Below are positions 26,401 through 39,629 of a stretch of 64,000 nt of DNA, in pieces. The notes under the pieces were generated by a model. That model ran no database searches. It was not told the DNA's origin and saw nothing but the letters and a program-made list of their open reading frames with translations. Both the position numbers and the translations under genes were made by a program. Source of the DNA: Calliopsis andreniformis (Eukaryota > Arthropoda > Insecta > Hymenoptera > Andrenidae); the NCBI RefSeq assembly GCF_051401765.1, contig NW_027480422.1:28972001-29036000 (forward strand). Reading direction: 5' to 3'. Each line of letters opens with the position of its first letter. Within the stretch, counting starts at the first letter, position 1.

Positions 26401-26590
26401 GAATAGTTAGGGCCCAGGAAGTCAACGCCAGAAGCATAAAATAAAACATAAATACAACAGTTTTTCCCTTGTATAACAGGAATAATTGCAACCAGTGTGA
26501 AAGGTATGGTCATTTCTACGTTCCGGGCAACCTAGGCTTCACTCTAGGGCGTTGCTCCACCACATAGGATAGCTGCGGCCTTAGAAGTCA
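23440..26590. repeat. 13-monomer HOR in copy B
   Basis: The 13-monomer HOR of copy A carried over into B at 17,094 bp spacing. The first copy ends near 25,194 and the truncated second copy near 26,594. The first copy is short by two monomers at its left edge, because A positions about 5,968-6,299 have no counterpart in B. At 26,133 the variant TTTTGCATCG replaces TTTTCCATCG of copy A. Confidence 0.82.
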
Positions 26591-29500
26591 GCGCCAGAAA
26601 AATAAAATACAATATAAATACAACAGTATTTCCATCGTATAAAATGAATAATTGCAAACAGTGTGAAAGTAATGGTCATTTCTACGTTCCGGGCAATCTA
26701 GACTTCACTCTAGGGCGTTGCTCCACTGGATCGCATAGTTAGGGCCTAAGAAGTCAACGCCAGAAGCATAAAATAAAATAAAAATACAACACTTTTTCCA
26801 TCGCACTAAATTAATGATTGCAAACATTGTGAAAGTAACGGTCATTTCTACGTTCCGGGCAACCTAGGCTTCACGCTAGAGCGTCGTTCCACCAGATCGA
26901 ATAGTTAGGGCCTAAGAAGTCTACGCCAGAAGCATAAAATACAATACAGATACAACAGTTTTTCAATCTTATAACAGGAATAATTGCAAACAGTCTGAAA
27001 GATATGGTCATTTCTACGTTGCGAGCATCCTAGGCTTCACTCTAGGGCATTGCTCCACCACATCGAATAGCTACGGCCTTAGAAGTCAACGCGATGACTA
27101 TAAAAAACAATATAAATACAACAGTTTTTCTACTGTATAAAATGAATAATTGCAAACAGTGTGGAGGTAATGGTCATTTCTACCTTCCGGGCAACCTAGG
27201 CTTCACTCTAGGGCGTTTCTCCACCACATCGAATAGCTACTGCCTTAGAAGTCAACGTCTGAAGCATAAAATATAATATAAATACAACAGTTTTTCCATC
27301 GTATAGAACGTATAATTGCAACCAGTATGAATGTTATGGTCATTCCTACGTTCCGGGCAAAACAGGCTCCACTCTAGGGCGTTGGTCCACCAGATCCAAT
27401 AGCTAGGGCCTAAGAAGTCAACGCCTCGAGCACCAAATGCAAAATAAATACAACAGCTTTTCCATCGTATAAAACGAATAATTGCAGCAAGTATGAAAGC
27501 TATGGTCATTTCTACGTTCCGCGCAACCTAGGCTTCACTCTAGGGCGTTGCTCCACCACATCGAATAGCTCCGGCCTTAGAAGTCAACGCCAGAAGCATA
27601 AAATACAATATAAATACAACAGTTTTTGAATCGTATATCAGGAATAATTGCAAACAGTGTGAAAGATAAGGTCATTTCTACGTTGCGGGCATCCTAGGCT
27701 TCACTCTAGGGCATTGCTCCACCACATCGAATAGCTAAGGCCTCAGAAGCCAACGCCATAACTATAAAAAACAATATAAATACAACAGTTTTTCCATTGT
27801 ATAAAATGAATAATTGCAACCAGAGTGAAGGTGATGGTCATTTCTACGTCCCGGGCAACCTAGGCTTCACTCAGGGCCGTTGCTCCACCAGATCGAATAG
27901 CTAGGGGCTTAGAAGTGAAAGCTAGAAGCATAAAATAAAATAAAAATACAACAGCTTTTCCATCGTATAGAACGTATAATTGCAACCAGTATGAATGTTA
28001 TGGTCATTCCTACGTTCCGGGCAACCTAGGCTTCACTCTAGGGTGTTGGCCCACGAGATCCAATAGCTAGGGCTCAAGAAGTCAACGCCAGGAGCACCAA
28101 ATACAAAATAAATACAACAGCTTTTCCATCGTATAAAACGAATAATTGCAACCAGTATGAAAGCTATGGTCATTTATACGTTCCAGGCAACCTAGGAATC
28201 ACGCTAGGGCGTTGCTCCACCAGATCGAATAGTTAGGGCCTAACAAGTCAACGCCAGAAGCATAAAATACATTAGAAATACAACAGTTTTACCATCGTAT
28301 AGCAGGAATAATTGCAACCGGTTTGAAAGATATGGTCATTTCTACGATACGGGCAACCTAGGCTGCACTCTAGGGCGTCGTTCCACCACATCGAATAGCA
28401 GCGGCCTTAGAAGTCAACGCCAGAAGCATAAAATACAATATAAATACAACAGTTTTTGAATCGTATAACAGGAATAATTGCAAACAGTGTGAAAGATATG
28501 GTCATTTCTACGTTTCGGGCAACCTAGGCCTCACTCTACGGCGATGCTCCATCGGATCGAATATTTAGGGCCTAAGAAGTCAACGCCAGAAGCATAAAAT
28601 ACAATAAAAATACAACAGTTTTTCCATCGTATAACAGGAATAATTGCAAACAGTGTGAAAGTGATGGCCATTTCTACGTTCCGGGCAACCTTGGCTTCAT
28701 TCTAGGTCGTCGTTCCACCAGATCGAATAGCTACGTCCTTAGAAGTCAACGCCAGAAGCATAAAATACAATATAAATGCGACAGATCTTCCATCGTATAA
28801 AATGAATAGTTGCAATCAGTGCGAAAATAATGTATCTTGTCCACGTTCCGTGCAACCTAGGCTTGACTCTCGGGCGTTGCTCCACCAGATCGAATAGGTA
28901 GGGCCATAGAAGTCAATGCCCGAATAAAAGAATACAATATAAATACAACAGTTTTTCTATCGTATAAAATGAATAATTGCAAACAGTGTGAAAGTAATGG
29001 TCACTTCTACTGCTCGGGCAACTGAGGCTTCACTCTATGGCGTTGTTCTACCAGATCGAATAGCTACGGCCTTAGAAGTCAACGCCAGAAGCATAAAATA
29101 CAATATAAATACAACAGCTTTTCCATCGTATAAAATGAATAATTGCAAACAGTGTGAAACTAATGGTCATTTCTACGTCCCGGGCAACCTAGGCTTCACT
29201 CTAGGGCGTTGCGCCACCACATCGTATAGTTAGGGCCTTAAAAGTCAATGCCAGAGGAATAAAATACAATATAAATACAACAGTTTTTCCATCGTATAAA
29301 ATGAATAATTGCAAACAGTGTGAAAGTAATGGTCATTTCTACGTTCCGGGCAATCTCGACTTCACTCTAGGGCGTTGCTCCACTGGATGGAATAGTTAGG
29401 TCCTAAGAAGTCAACGCCAGATGCATAAAATACAATATAAATGCAACAGCTTTCCATCGTCTAAAACGAATAATTGCAACCAGTGTGAAAGTAATGGCCA

Positions 29501-32500
29501 TTTCAGCGTTACGGGCATCCTAGACTTAACCCTAAGGCATTGCTCCACCAGATCGAATAGATAGGGCCTTAGAAGTCAACGCCAGAAGCATAAAGAACAA
29601 TAAAAATCCAACAGTTTTTCCATCGCGTAACAGGAATAATTGCAAACAGTGTGAAGGTAATAGTCATGTCTACGCTCCGGTAAACCTTGGCTTCACTCTA
29701 GGGCGTTGCTCCACCAGATCGAGTAGTTAGGGCCTTAGACGTCAACGCCAGAAGCATAAAATAAAATAAAAATACAACACTTTTTCCATCGCACTCAATT
29801 AATGATTGCAAACATTGTGAAAGTAACTGTCATTTCTACGTTCCGGGCAACCTAGGCTTCACTCTAGGGCGATGCTCCACCGGACCGAATATTTAGGGCC
29901 TTAGAAAACAACTCCAGACGCATAAAATACAATAAAAGTACATCAGTTTTTCCATCGTATAACAGGAATAATTGCAACCAGAGTGAAAGTGATGGTCATT
30001 TCTACGTTCCGGGCGACCTAGGCTACACTCTAGGGCGTTGCTCCACCAGATCGGATAGCTAGGGCCTTAGAAGTCAACGCCCGAAGCATAAAATACAATA
30101 AAAATACAACAGTTTTTCCATCGTATAAAAGGAATAATTGCAACCAGTTCGAAAGTAACGGCCATTTCTACGTTCCGGGCATCCTAGACTTAACACTGAG
30201 GCATTGCTCCACTAGATCGAATACATAGGGTCTTAGAAGTCAACGCCAGAAGCATAAAGTACATTAAAAATCCAACAGTTTGTCCATCGTATAACAGGAA
30301 TAATTGCCACTAGTGTGAAAGTGATGGTCATTTCTGCATTCCGGTCAACCTAGGCTTCACTCTAGGTCGTTGCTCCTCCAGATAGAGTAGCTAGGGCCCA
30401 GGAAGTCAACGCCAGAAGCATAAGATACAATATAAATACAACAGTTTTTCCCTTGTATATCAGGAATAATTGCAACCAGTGTGAAAGGTATGGTCATTTC
30501 TACGTTCCGGGCAACCTAGGCTTCACTCTAGGGCGTTGCTCCACCACATCGGATGGCTGCGGCCTTAGAAGTCAACGCCAGAAGCATAAAATACAATATA
30601 AATACAACAGTTTTTCAATCGTATAACAGGAATAATTGCAAACAGTGTGAAAGATATGGTCATTTCTACGTTGCGGGCATCCTAGGCTTCACTCTAGGGC
30701 ATTGCTCCACCACATCGAATAGCTACGGCCTTAGAAGTCAACGCCATAACTATAAAAAGCAATATAAATATAACAGTTTTTCCATTGTATAACAGGAATA
30801 ATTGCAACCAGTGTGAAAGATATAGTCATTTCTACGTTCCGGGCAACCTAGGCTTCACTCTGGGGCGTGGTTCCCCCAGATCGAATAGTTAGGGCCTAAG
30901 AAGCCTACGCCAGAAGCATAAAATACAATATAAATGCCACAGTTTTTCCATCGTATAACAGGAATAATTGCAACCAGAGTGAAGGTGATGGCCAGTTCTA
31001 AGTTCCGGGCAACCTAGGCTTCACTCTAGAGCGTTTTTCCACCAGATCGAATAGCTAGGACCTTAGAAGTCAACGCCAGAAGCACAAAATAAAATAAAAA
31101 TACAAGAGTTATTCCATCGTATAACAGGAATAATTGCAAACAGTGTGAAAGTAATGGTCATTTCTACGTTCCGGGCAATCTAGACTTCACTCTAGGGCGT
31201 TGCTCCACCGGATCGAATAGTTAGGGCCTTAGAAGTCAACGCCCGAACCATAAAATACAAAATTAATACAACAGTTTTACCATTGTATAAAACGAGTGAT
31301 TGCAACCCGAGTGAAACTTATGGTCATTTCTACGATCCGTGCAACATAGGATGCACTCTAGGGCGTTGCTCCACCACATCGATTAGCTACGGCCTTAGAA
31401 GTCAACGCCAGAAGCATAAAATACAATATAAATACAACAGCTTTTCCATCGTCTAAAACGAAGAACTGCAACCAGTGTGAAAGTAATGGCCATTTCAACG
31501 TTACGGGCATCCTAGACTTAACTCTGAGGCATTGCTCCGCCAGATCGAATAGATAGGGCCTTAGAAGTCAACGCCAGAATCATACAGTACAATAAGAATC
31601 CAACAGTTTTTCCATCGTATAACAGGAAAAATTGCAAACAGTGTGAAGGTAATAGTCAGTTCTACGCTCCGGTCAACCTAGGCTTCACTCTAGGGCGTTG
31701 CTCCACCAGATCGAATAGGTAGGGCCTTAGAAGTCAACGCCAGAAGCATAAAATAAAATAAAAATACAACAGTTGTTCCATCGTATAACAGGAATAATTA
31801 CAACCTGTGTGAAATTAATGGGCATTTCTACGTTCCGTGCAACCTAGGCTTCACTCTAGGGCGTCGCTCCACCAGGTCGGATAGTTAGAGCCTTAGAAAA
31901 CAACTCCAGACGCATAAAATGCAAAATTAATAGAACAGTTTTTCCATTGTATAAAACGAATGATTGCAACCAGAGTGAAACTTATGGTCATTTCTACGTT
32001 CTGGGCAACCTAGGCCTCACTCTAGGGCGATGCTCCACCGGATCGAATATTTAGGGCCTAAGAAGTCAACGCCAAAAGCATAAAATACAATAAAAATACA
32101 ACAGTTTTTCCATCGTATAGCATGAATAATTGCAACCAGAGTGAAAGTAATTCTCATTTCTACGTTCCGGGCAACCTAGGCTTCACTCTAGGGCGTTGCA
32201 CCACCACATCGAATAGTTAGGGCCTTAAAAGTCAACGCCAGAAGCATACAGTACAATAAAAATCCAACAGTTTTTCCATCGTATAACAGGAATAATTGCA
32301 AACAGTGTGAAGGTGATAGTAATTTCTACGCTCCGGTCAACCCAGGCTTCACTCTAGGGCGTTGCTCCACCAGATCGAATAGTTAGGGCCTTAGACGTCA
32401 ACGCCAGAAGCATAAAATAAAATAAAAATACAACAGTTGTTCCATCGTATATCAGGAATAATTACAACCGGTGTGAAAGTAATAGGCATTTCTACGTTCC

Positions 32501-35329
32501 GTGCAACCTAGGCTTCCCTCTAGGGCGTTGCTACACCAGGTCGGATAGTTAGGGCCTTAGAAAACAACTCCAGACGCATAAAATACAATAAAAGTACATC
32601 AGTTTTTCCATCGTATAACAGGAATAATTGCAACCAGAGTGAAAGTGATGGTCATTTCGACGTCCCGGGCGACCTAGGCTACACTCTAGGGCGTTGCTCC
32701 ACCAGATCGGATAGCTAGGGCCTTAGAAGTCAACGACCGAAGCATAAAATACAATAAAAATACAACAGTTTTTCCATCGTATAAAAGGAATAATTGCAAC
32801 CAGTGTGAAAGTAATGGTCATTTCTACGTTCCCAGCCACCTAGGCTTCACTCTAGGGCGTTGTTCCTCCAGATCGAATAGCTAGGGCCTAAGAAGTCTAC
32901 AGCAGAAGCATAAAATACAATATAAATACAACAGTTTTTCCATCGTATAACAGGAATAATTGCAACCAGAGTGAAGGTGTTGGTCATTTCTAAGTTCCGG
33001 GCAACCTAGGCTTCACTCTAGAGCGTTGCTCCACCAGATCGAATAGCTAGGGCCTTAGAAGTCAACGCCCGAAGCATAAAATGCTAAATTAATAGAACAG
33101 TTTTTCCATTGTATAAAACGAATGATTGCAACCAGAGTGAAACTAATGGTCATTTCTACGTTCTGGGCAACCTAGGCCTCACTCTAGGGCGATGCTCCAC
33201 CGGATCGAATATTTAGGGCCTAAGAAGTCAACGCCAGAAGCATAAAATACAATAAAAATACAACAGTTTTTCCATCGTATAACAGGAATAATTGCAAACA
33301 GTGTGAAAGTGTTGGCCATTTCTACGTTCCGGGCAACCTTGGCTTCATTCTAGGTCGTCGTTCCACCAGATCGAATAGCTACGTCCTTAGAAGTCAACGC
33401 CAGAAGCATAAAATACAATATAAATGCGACAGATCTTCCATCGTATAAAATGAATAGTTGCAATCAGTGCGAAAATAATGTATCTTTTCTACGTTCCGTG
33501 CAACCTAGGCTTGACTCTAGGTCGTTGCTCCACCAGATCGAATAGGTAGGGCCATAGAAGTCAATGCCCGAATAAAAGAATACAATATAAATACAACAGT
33601 TTTTCTATCGTATAAAATGAATAATTGCTAACAGTGTGAAAGTAATGGTCACTTCTACGGCTCGGGCAACTGAGCCTTCACTCTATGGCGTTGTTCTACC
33701 AGATCGAATAGCTACAGCCTTAGAAGTCAACGCCAGAAGCATAAAATACAATATAAATACAACAGTTTTTCCATCGTATACAATTAATGATTGCAAACAT
33801 TGTGAAAGTAACGGTCACTTCTACGTTCCGTGCAACCTAGGCTTCCCTCTAGGGCGTTGCTACACCAGGTCGGATAGTTAGGGCCTTAGAAAACAACTCC
33901 AGACGCATAAAATACAATATAAATACAACAGTTTTTCCACGGTATAAAACGAATAATTGCAACCAGTATGAAAGTTATGGTCATTTCTACGTTCCGGGCA
34001 ACCTAGGCTTCACCCTAGGGCGTTGCTCCACCAGATCGGATAGCTAGGGCCTTAGAAGTCAACGCCCGAAGCATAAAATACAATAAAAATACAACAGTTT
34101 TTCCATCGTATAAAAGGAATAATTGCAACCAGTGTGAAAGTAATGGTCATTTCTACGTTCCCAGCCACCTAGGCTTCACTCTAGGGCGTTGTTCCTCCAG
34201 ATCGAATAGCTAGGGCCTAAGAAGTCTACAGCAGAAGCATAAAATACAATATAAATACAACAGTTTTTCCATCGTATAACAGGAATAATTGCAACCAGAG
34301 TGAAGGTGTTGGTCATTTCTAAGTTCCGGGCAACCTAGGCTTCACTCTAGAGCGTTGCTCCACCAGATCGAATAGCTAGGGCCTTAGAAGTCAAGCCAGA
34401 AGCACAAAATAAAATAAAAATACAACAGTTATTCCATCGTATAACAGGAATAATTACAACCAGTGTGAAAGTAATGGTCATTTCTACGTTCCCAGCCACC
34501 TAGGCTTCACTCGAGGGCGTCGCTCCACCACATCGAATAGCTACGGCCCTAGAAGACAACGCCATAACCATAAAATACAATATAAATACAACAGTCTTTC
34601 CATCGTATAAAACGAATAATTGCAACCAGTCTGATAGCTATGGTCATTTCTACGTTCCGGGCAACCTAGGCTTCACCCTAGGGCGTAGCTCCACCAGATC
34701 GAATAGTTAGGGCCTAAGAAGTCAATGCCAGAAGCATGAAATACGATATATGTACAACAGTTTTTCCATCGTATAAAATAAGTAATTGCAACCAGTGTGA
34801 AAGTAACGGCCATTTCTACGTTCCGGGCATCCTAGACTTAACACTGAGGCATTGCTCCACCAGATCGAATACATAGGGCCTTAGAAGTCAACCCCAGAAG
34901 CATAAAATACAATATAAATACAACAGTTTTTCAATCGTATAACAGGAGTAATTGCCACCAGTGTGAAAGTTATGGTCATTTCTGCATTCCGGGCAACCTA
35001 GGCTTCACTCTAGGGCGTTGCTCCTCCAGATAGAATAGTTAGGGCCCAGGAAGTCAACGCCAGAAGCATAAAATAAAATATAAATGCAACAGCTTTTCCC
35101 TTGTATAACAGGAATAATTGCAACCAGTGTGAAAGGTATGGCTATTTCTACGTTCCGGGCAACCTAGGCTTCACTCTAGGGCGTTGCTCCACCACATCGG
35201 ATAGCTGCGGCCTTAGAAGTCAACGCCAGAAGCATAAAATACAATATAAATACAACAGTTTTTCAATCGTATAACAGGAGTAATTGCAAACAGTGTGAAA
35301 GATATGGTCATTTCTACATTCCGAGCAGC

Positions 35330-37330
35330 CTAGGCTTCAGTCTAGGGCGTGGTTCCCCCAGATCGAATAATTAGGGCCTAAGAAGCCTACGCCAGAAGCA
35401 TAAAATACAATATAAATACCACAGTATTTCCATCGTATAACAGGTATAATTGCAACCAGAGTGAAGGTGACGGTCATTTCTAAGTTCCGGGCAACCTAGG
35501 CTTCACTCTAGAGCGTTGCTCCGCCAGATCGAATAGCTAGGACCTTAGAAGTCAACGCCAGAAGCATAAAGTACATTAAAAATCCAACAGTTTGTCCATC
35601 GTATAACAGGAGTAATTGCCACCAGTGTGAAAGTTATGGTCATTTCTGCATTCCGGGCAACCTAGGCTTCACTCTAGGGCGTTGCTCCTCCAGATAGAAT
35701 AGCTAGGGCCCAGGAAGTCAACGCCAGAAGCATAAAATAAAATATAAATGCAACAGTTTTTCCCTTGTATAACAGGAATAATTGCAACCAGTGTGAAAGA
35801 TATGGTTATTTCTACGTTCCGGGCAACCTAGGCTTCACTCTAGGGCGTTGCTCCACCACATCGGATAGCTGCGGTCTTAGAAGTCAACGCCAGAAGCATA
35901 ACATACAATATAAATACAACAGTTTTTCAATCGTATAACAGGAGTAATTGCAAACAGTGTGAAAGATATGGTCATTTCTACGTTGCGGGCATCCTGGGCT
36001 TCACTCTAGGGCGTTGCTCCAACACATCGAATAGCTACGGCCTTAGGAGTCAACGCCAGAGGCATAAAATGCAAAATAAATACAACGGTTTTTCCATCGT
36101 ATAACAAGAATAATTGCAGCCATTGTGAAAGTGATGGTCATTTCTACATTCCGAGCAGCCTAGGCTTCACTCTAGGGCGTTGTTCCTCCAGATCGAATTG
36201 CTAGGGCCTAAGAAGTCTACACCAGAAGCATAAAATACAACATAAATACAACAGTTTTTCCATCGTAAAGCAGGAATAAATGCAACCAGTGTGAAAGTGA
36301 TGGTCATTTCTACGTTCCGGGCAACCTAGGCTTCAGTCTAGGGCGTGGTTCCCCCAGATCGAATAATTAGGGCCTAAGAAGCCTACGCCAGGAGCATAAA
36401 ATACAATATAAATGCCACAGTATTTCCGTCGTATAACAGGTATAATTGCAACCAGAGTGAAGGTGACGGTCATTTCTAAGTTCCGGGCAACCTAGGCTTC
36501 ACTCTAGAGCGTTGCTCCACCAGATCGAATAGCTAGGATCTTAGAAGTCAACGCCAGAAGCATAAAGTACATTAAAAATCCAACAGTTTGTCCATCGTAT
36601 AACAGGAGTAATTGCCACCAGTGTGAAAGTTATGGTCATTTCTGCATTCCGGGCAACCTAGGCTTCACTCTAGGGCGTTGCCCCTCCAGATAGAATAGTT
36701 AGGTCCCAGGAAGTCAACGCCAGAAGCATAAAATAAAATATAAATGCAACAGTTTTTCCCTTGTATAACAGGAATAATTGCAACCAGTGTGAAACGTATG
36801 GTCATTTCTACGTTCCGGGCAACCTAGGCTTCACTCTAGGGCATTGCTCCACCACATGGGATAGCTGCGGCCTTAGAAGTCAACGCCAGAAGCATAAAAT
36901 ACAATATAAATACAACAGCTTTTCAATCGTATAACAGGAGTAATTGCAAACAGTGTGAAAGATATGGTCATTTCTACGTTGCGGGCATCCTGGGCTTCAC
37001 TCTAGGGCATTGCTCCACCACATCGAATAGCTACGGCCTTAGAAGTCAACGCCATAACTATAAAGAACAATATAAATACAACAGTTTTTCCATTGTATAA
37101 AATGAATAATTGCAAACAGTGTGGAGTAGTGGTCATTTCTACTTTCCGGGCAACCTAGGCTTCACTCTAGGCCGTTTCTCCACCACATCGAAGAGCTACT
37201 GCCTTAGAAGTCAACGTCTGAAGCATAAAATATAATATAAATACAACAGTTTTTCCATCGTATAACACGAATAATTGCAACCAGTGTGAAAGACATGGTC
37301 ATTTCTACGGTCCGGGTAACCTCGGCTTCA
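35330..37330. repeat. 6-monomer HOR pair in copy B
   Basis: The CTCTAGAGCGTTGCTCC landmarks lie near 35,506 and 36,502 in copy B, 996 bp or six monomers apart. The equivalent landmarks in copy A are five monomers apart. The additional unit spans about 35,920-36,085 and carries GTTGCGGGCATCC and a CCAACACATCG anchor. Whether B is ancestral or gained the unit cannot be decided from this window alone. Confidence 0.8.
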
Positions 37331-39503
37331 CTCTAGGGCGTTGCTCCAACACATCGAATAGCTACGGCCTTAGGAGTCAACGCCAGAGGCATAAAATACA
37401 AAATAAATACAACAGTTTTTCCATCGTATAACAAGAATAATTGCAGCCATTGTGAAAGTGATGGTCATTTCTACATTCCGAGCAGCCTAGGCTTCACTCT
37501 AGGGCGTTGTTCCTCCAGATCGATTTGCTAGGGCCTAAGAAGTCTACACCAGAAGCATAAAATACAACATAAATCCAACAGTTTTTCCATCGTATAACAG
37601 GAATAATTGCAACCAGTGTGAAAGTGATGGTCATTTCTACGTTCCGGGCAACCTAGGCTTCAGTCTAGGGCGTGGTTCCCCCAGATCGAATAATTAGGGC
37701 CTAAGAAGCCTACGCCAGAAGCATAAAATACAATTAAATACCACAGTATTTCCATCGTATAACAGGTATAATTGCAACCAGAGTGAAGGTGATGGTCATT
37801 TCTAAGTTCCGGGCAACCTAGGCTTCACTCTAGAGCGTTGCTCCACCAGATCGAATAGCTAGGACCTTAGAAGTCAACGCCAGAAGCACAAAATGAAATA
37901 AAAATACAACAGTTATTACATCGTATAAAAGGAATAATTACAACCAGCGTGAAAGTAATGGGCATTTCTACGTTCCGTGCAACCTAGGCTTCACTCCAGG
38001 GCGTTGGTCCACCAGGTCGAATAGTTAGGGCCTTAGAAAACAACTTCAGACGCATAAAATACAATATAAATACAACAGTTTTTCCACGGTATAAAACGAA
38101 TAATTGCAACCAGTATGAAAGTTATGGTCATCTCTACGTTCCGGGCAACCTAGGCCTCACCCTAGGGCGTTGCTCCACCAGATCGAATAGTTAGGGCCTA
38201 AGAAGTCAATGCCAGAAGCATAAAATACGATATATGTACAACAGTTTTTCCATCGTATAAAACGAGTAATTGCAACCAGTGTGAAGGTAACGGCCATTTC
38301 TACGTTCCGGGCATCCTAGACTTAACACTGAGGCATTGCTCCACCAGATCGAATACATAGGGCCTTAGAAGTCAACGCCAGAAACATAAAGTACATTAAA
38401 AATCCAACAGTTTGTCCATCGTATAACAGGAGTAATTGCCACCAGTGTGAAAGTTATGGTCATTTCTGCATTCCGGGCAACCTAGGCTTCACTCTAGGGC
38501 GTTGCTCCTCCAGATAGAATAGTTAGGGCCCAGGAAGTCAACGCCAGAAGCATAAAATAAAATATAAATACAACAGTATTTCCCTCGTATAACAGGAATA
38601 ATTGCAACCAGTGTGAAAGGTATAGTCATTTCTACGTTCCGGGCAACCTCGGCTTCACTCTAGGGCGTTGCTGCACCATATCGAATAGCTACGGCCTTCG
38701 GAGTCAACGCCAGAGTCATAAAATACAAAATAAATACAACAGTTTTTCCATCGTATAACAAGAATAATTGCAACCAGTGTGAAAGTGATGGTCATTTCTA
38801 CGTTCCGGGCAACCTAGGCTTCACTCTAGGGCGTTGTTCATCCAGATCGAATAGCTAGGGCCTAAGAAGTCTACACCAGAAGCATAAAACACAACATAAA
38901 TACAACAGTTTTTTCATCGTATAACAGGAATAATTGCAACCAGTGTGAAAGTGATGGTCATTTCTACGTTCCGGGCAACCTAGGCTTCAGTCTAGGGCGT
39001 GGTTCCCCCAGATCGAATAGTTAGGGCCTAAGAAACCTACGCCAGAAGCATAAAATACAATATAAATACCACAGTTTTTCCATCGTATAACAGGCATAAT
39101 TGCTACCAGAGTGAAGGTGATGGTCATTTCTAAGTTCCGGGCAACCTAGGCTTCACCCTAGGGCGTTGCTCCACCAGATCGAATAGTTAGCGCCTAAGAA
39201 GTCAACGCCAGAAGCACAAAACACAATAGAAATACAACAGTTTTTCCATCGTATAACAGGAATAATTGCAACCAGTGTGAAAGCTAGGGTCATTTCTCCG
39301 TTCCGGGCAACCTAGGCTTCACTCGAGGGCGTTGCTCCACCACATCGAATAACTACGGCCCTAGAAGACAACGCCATAACTATAAAATACAATATAAATA
39401 CAACAGTCTTTCCATCGTATAAAACGAATTATTGCAACCAGTCTGATAGTTATGGTCATTTCTACTTTCCGGGAAACCTAGGCTTCACCCTAGGGCGTTG
39501 CTC

Positions 39504-39629
39504 CACCAGATCGAATAGTTAGGGCCTAAGAAGTTTTCCATCGTATAAAATGAGTAATTGCAACCAGTGTGAAAGTAACGGCCATTTCTACGTTCCGGGC
39601 ATCCTAGACTTAACACTGAGGCATTGCTC
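39504..39629. repeat. 126 bp monomer with a 40 bp internal deletion
   Basis: Anchor to anchor, this unit is 126 bp, against 166 bp for its neighbours. The sequence goes from GGGCCTAAGAAG straight into TTTTCCATCG, losing the GCCAGAAGCATAAAATAC block and the A/T-rich stretch. The break falls between AAGT and CAGTTTTT, so a short AGT microhomology may have guided it. This is the only unit with a large length change that I noticed in the window. Confidence 0.92.

Larger units (their letters stand above)
22972..38738. repeat. Macro-duplication copy B (about 95 monomers)
   Basis: Begins where copy A ends, in the middle of a monomer: left of 22,972 the sequence follows the end of unit A, right of it the sequence follows 5,546 onward. 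It ends near 38,738-38,760, where the shared run CAGTTTTTCCATCGTATAAC is followed by AAGAATAATTG instead of the unit start. Relative to A it lacks two monomers near 23,385, gains one at about 32,171-32,336, lacks one near 34,508, gains one at about 35,920-36,085, and lacks nine near 37,870. The net loss of ten monomers fits the length difference of about 1,659 bp. Confidence 0.92.

Noticed and set aside
38700..38800. Possible transposon or unique insertion at the change of domain
   Set aside because: The 166 bp framework continues through the boundary without target-site duplications, terminal repeats or unrelated sequence.
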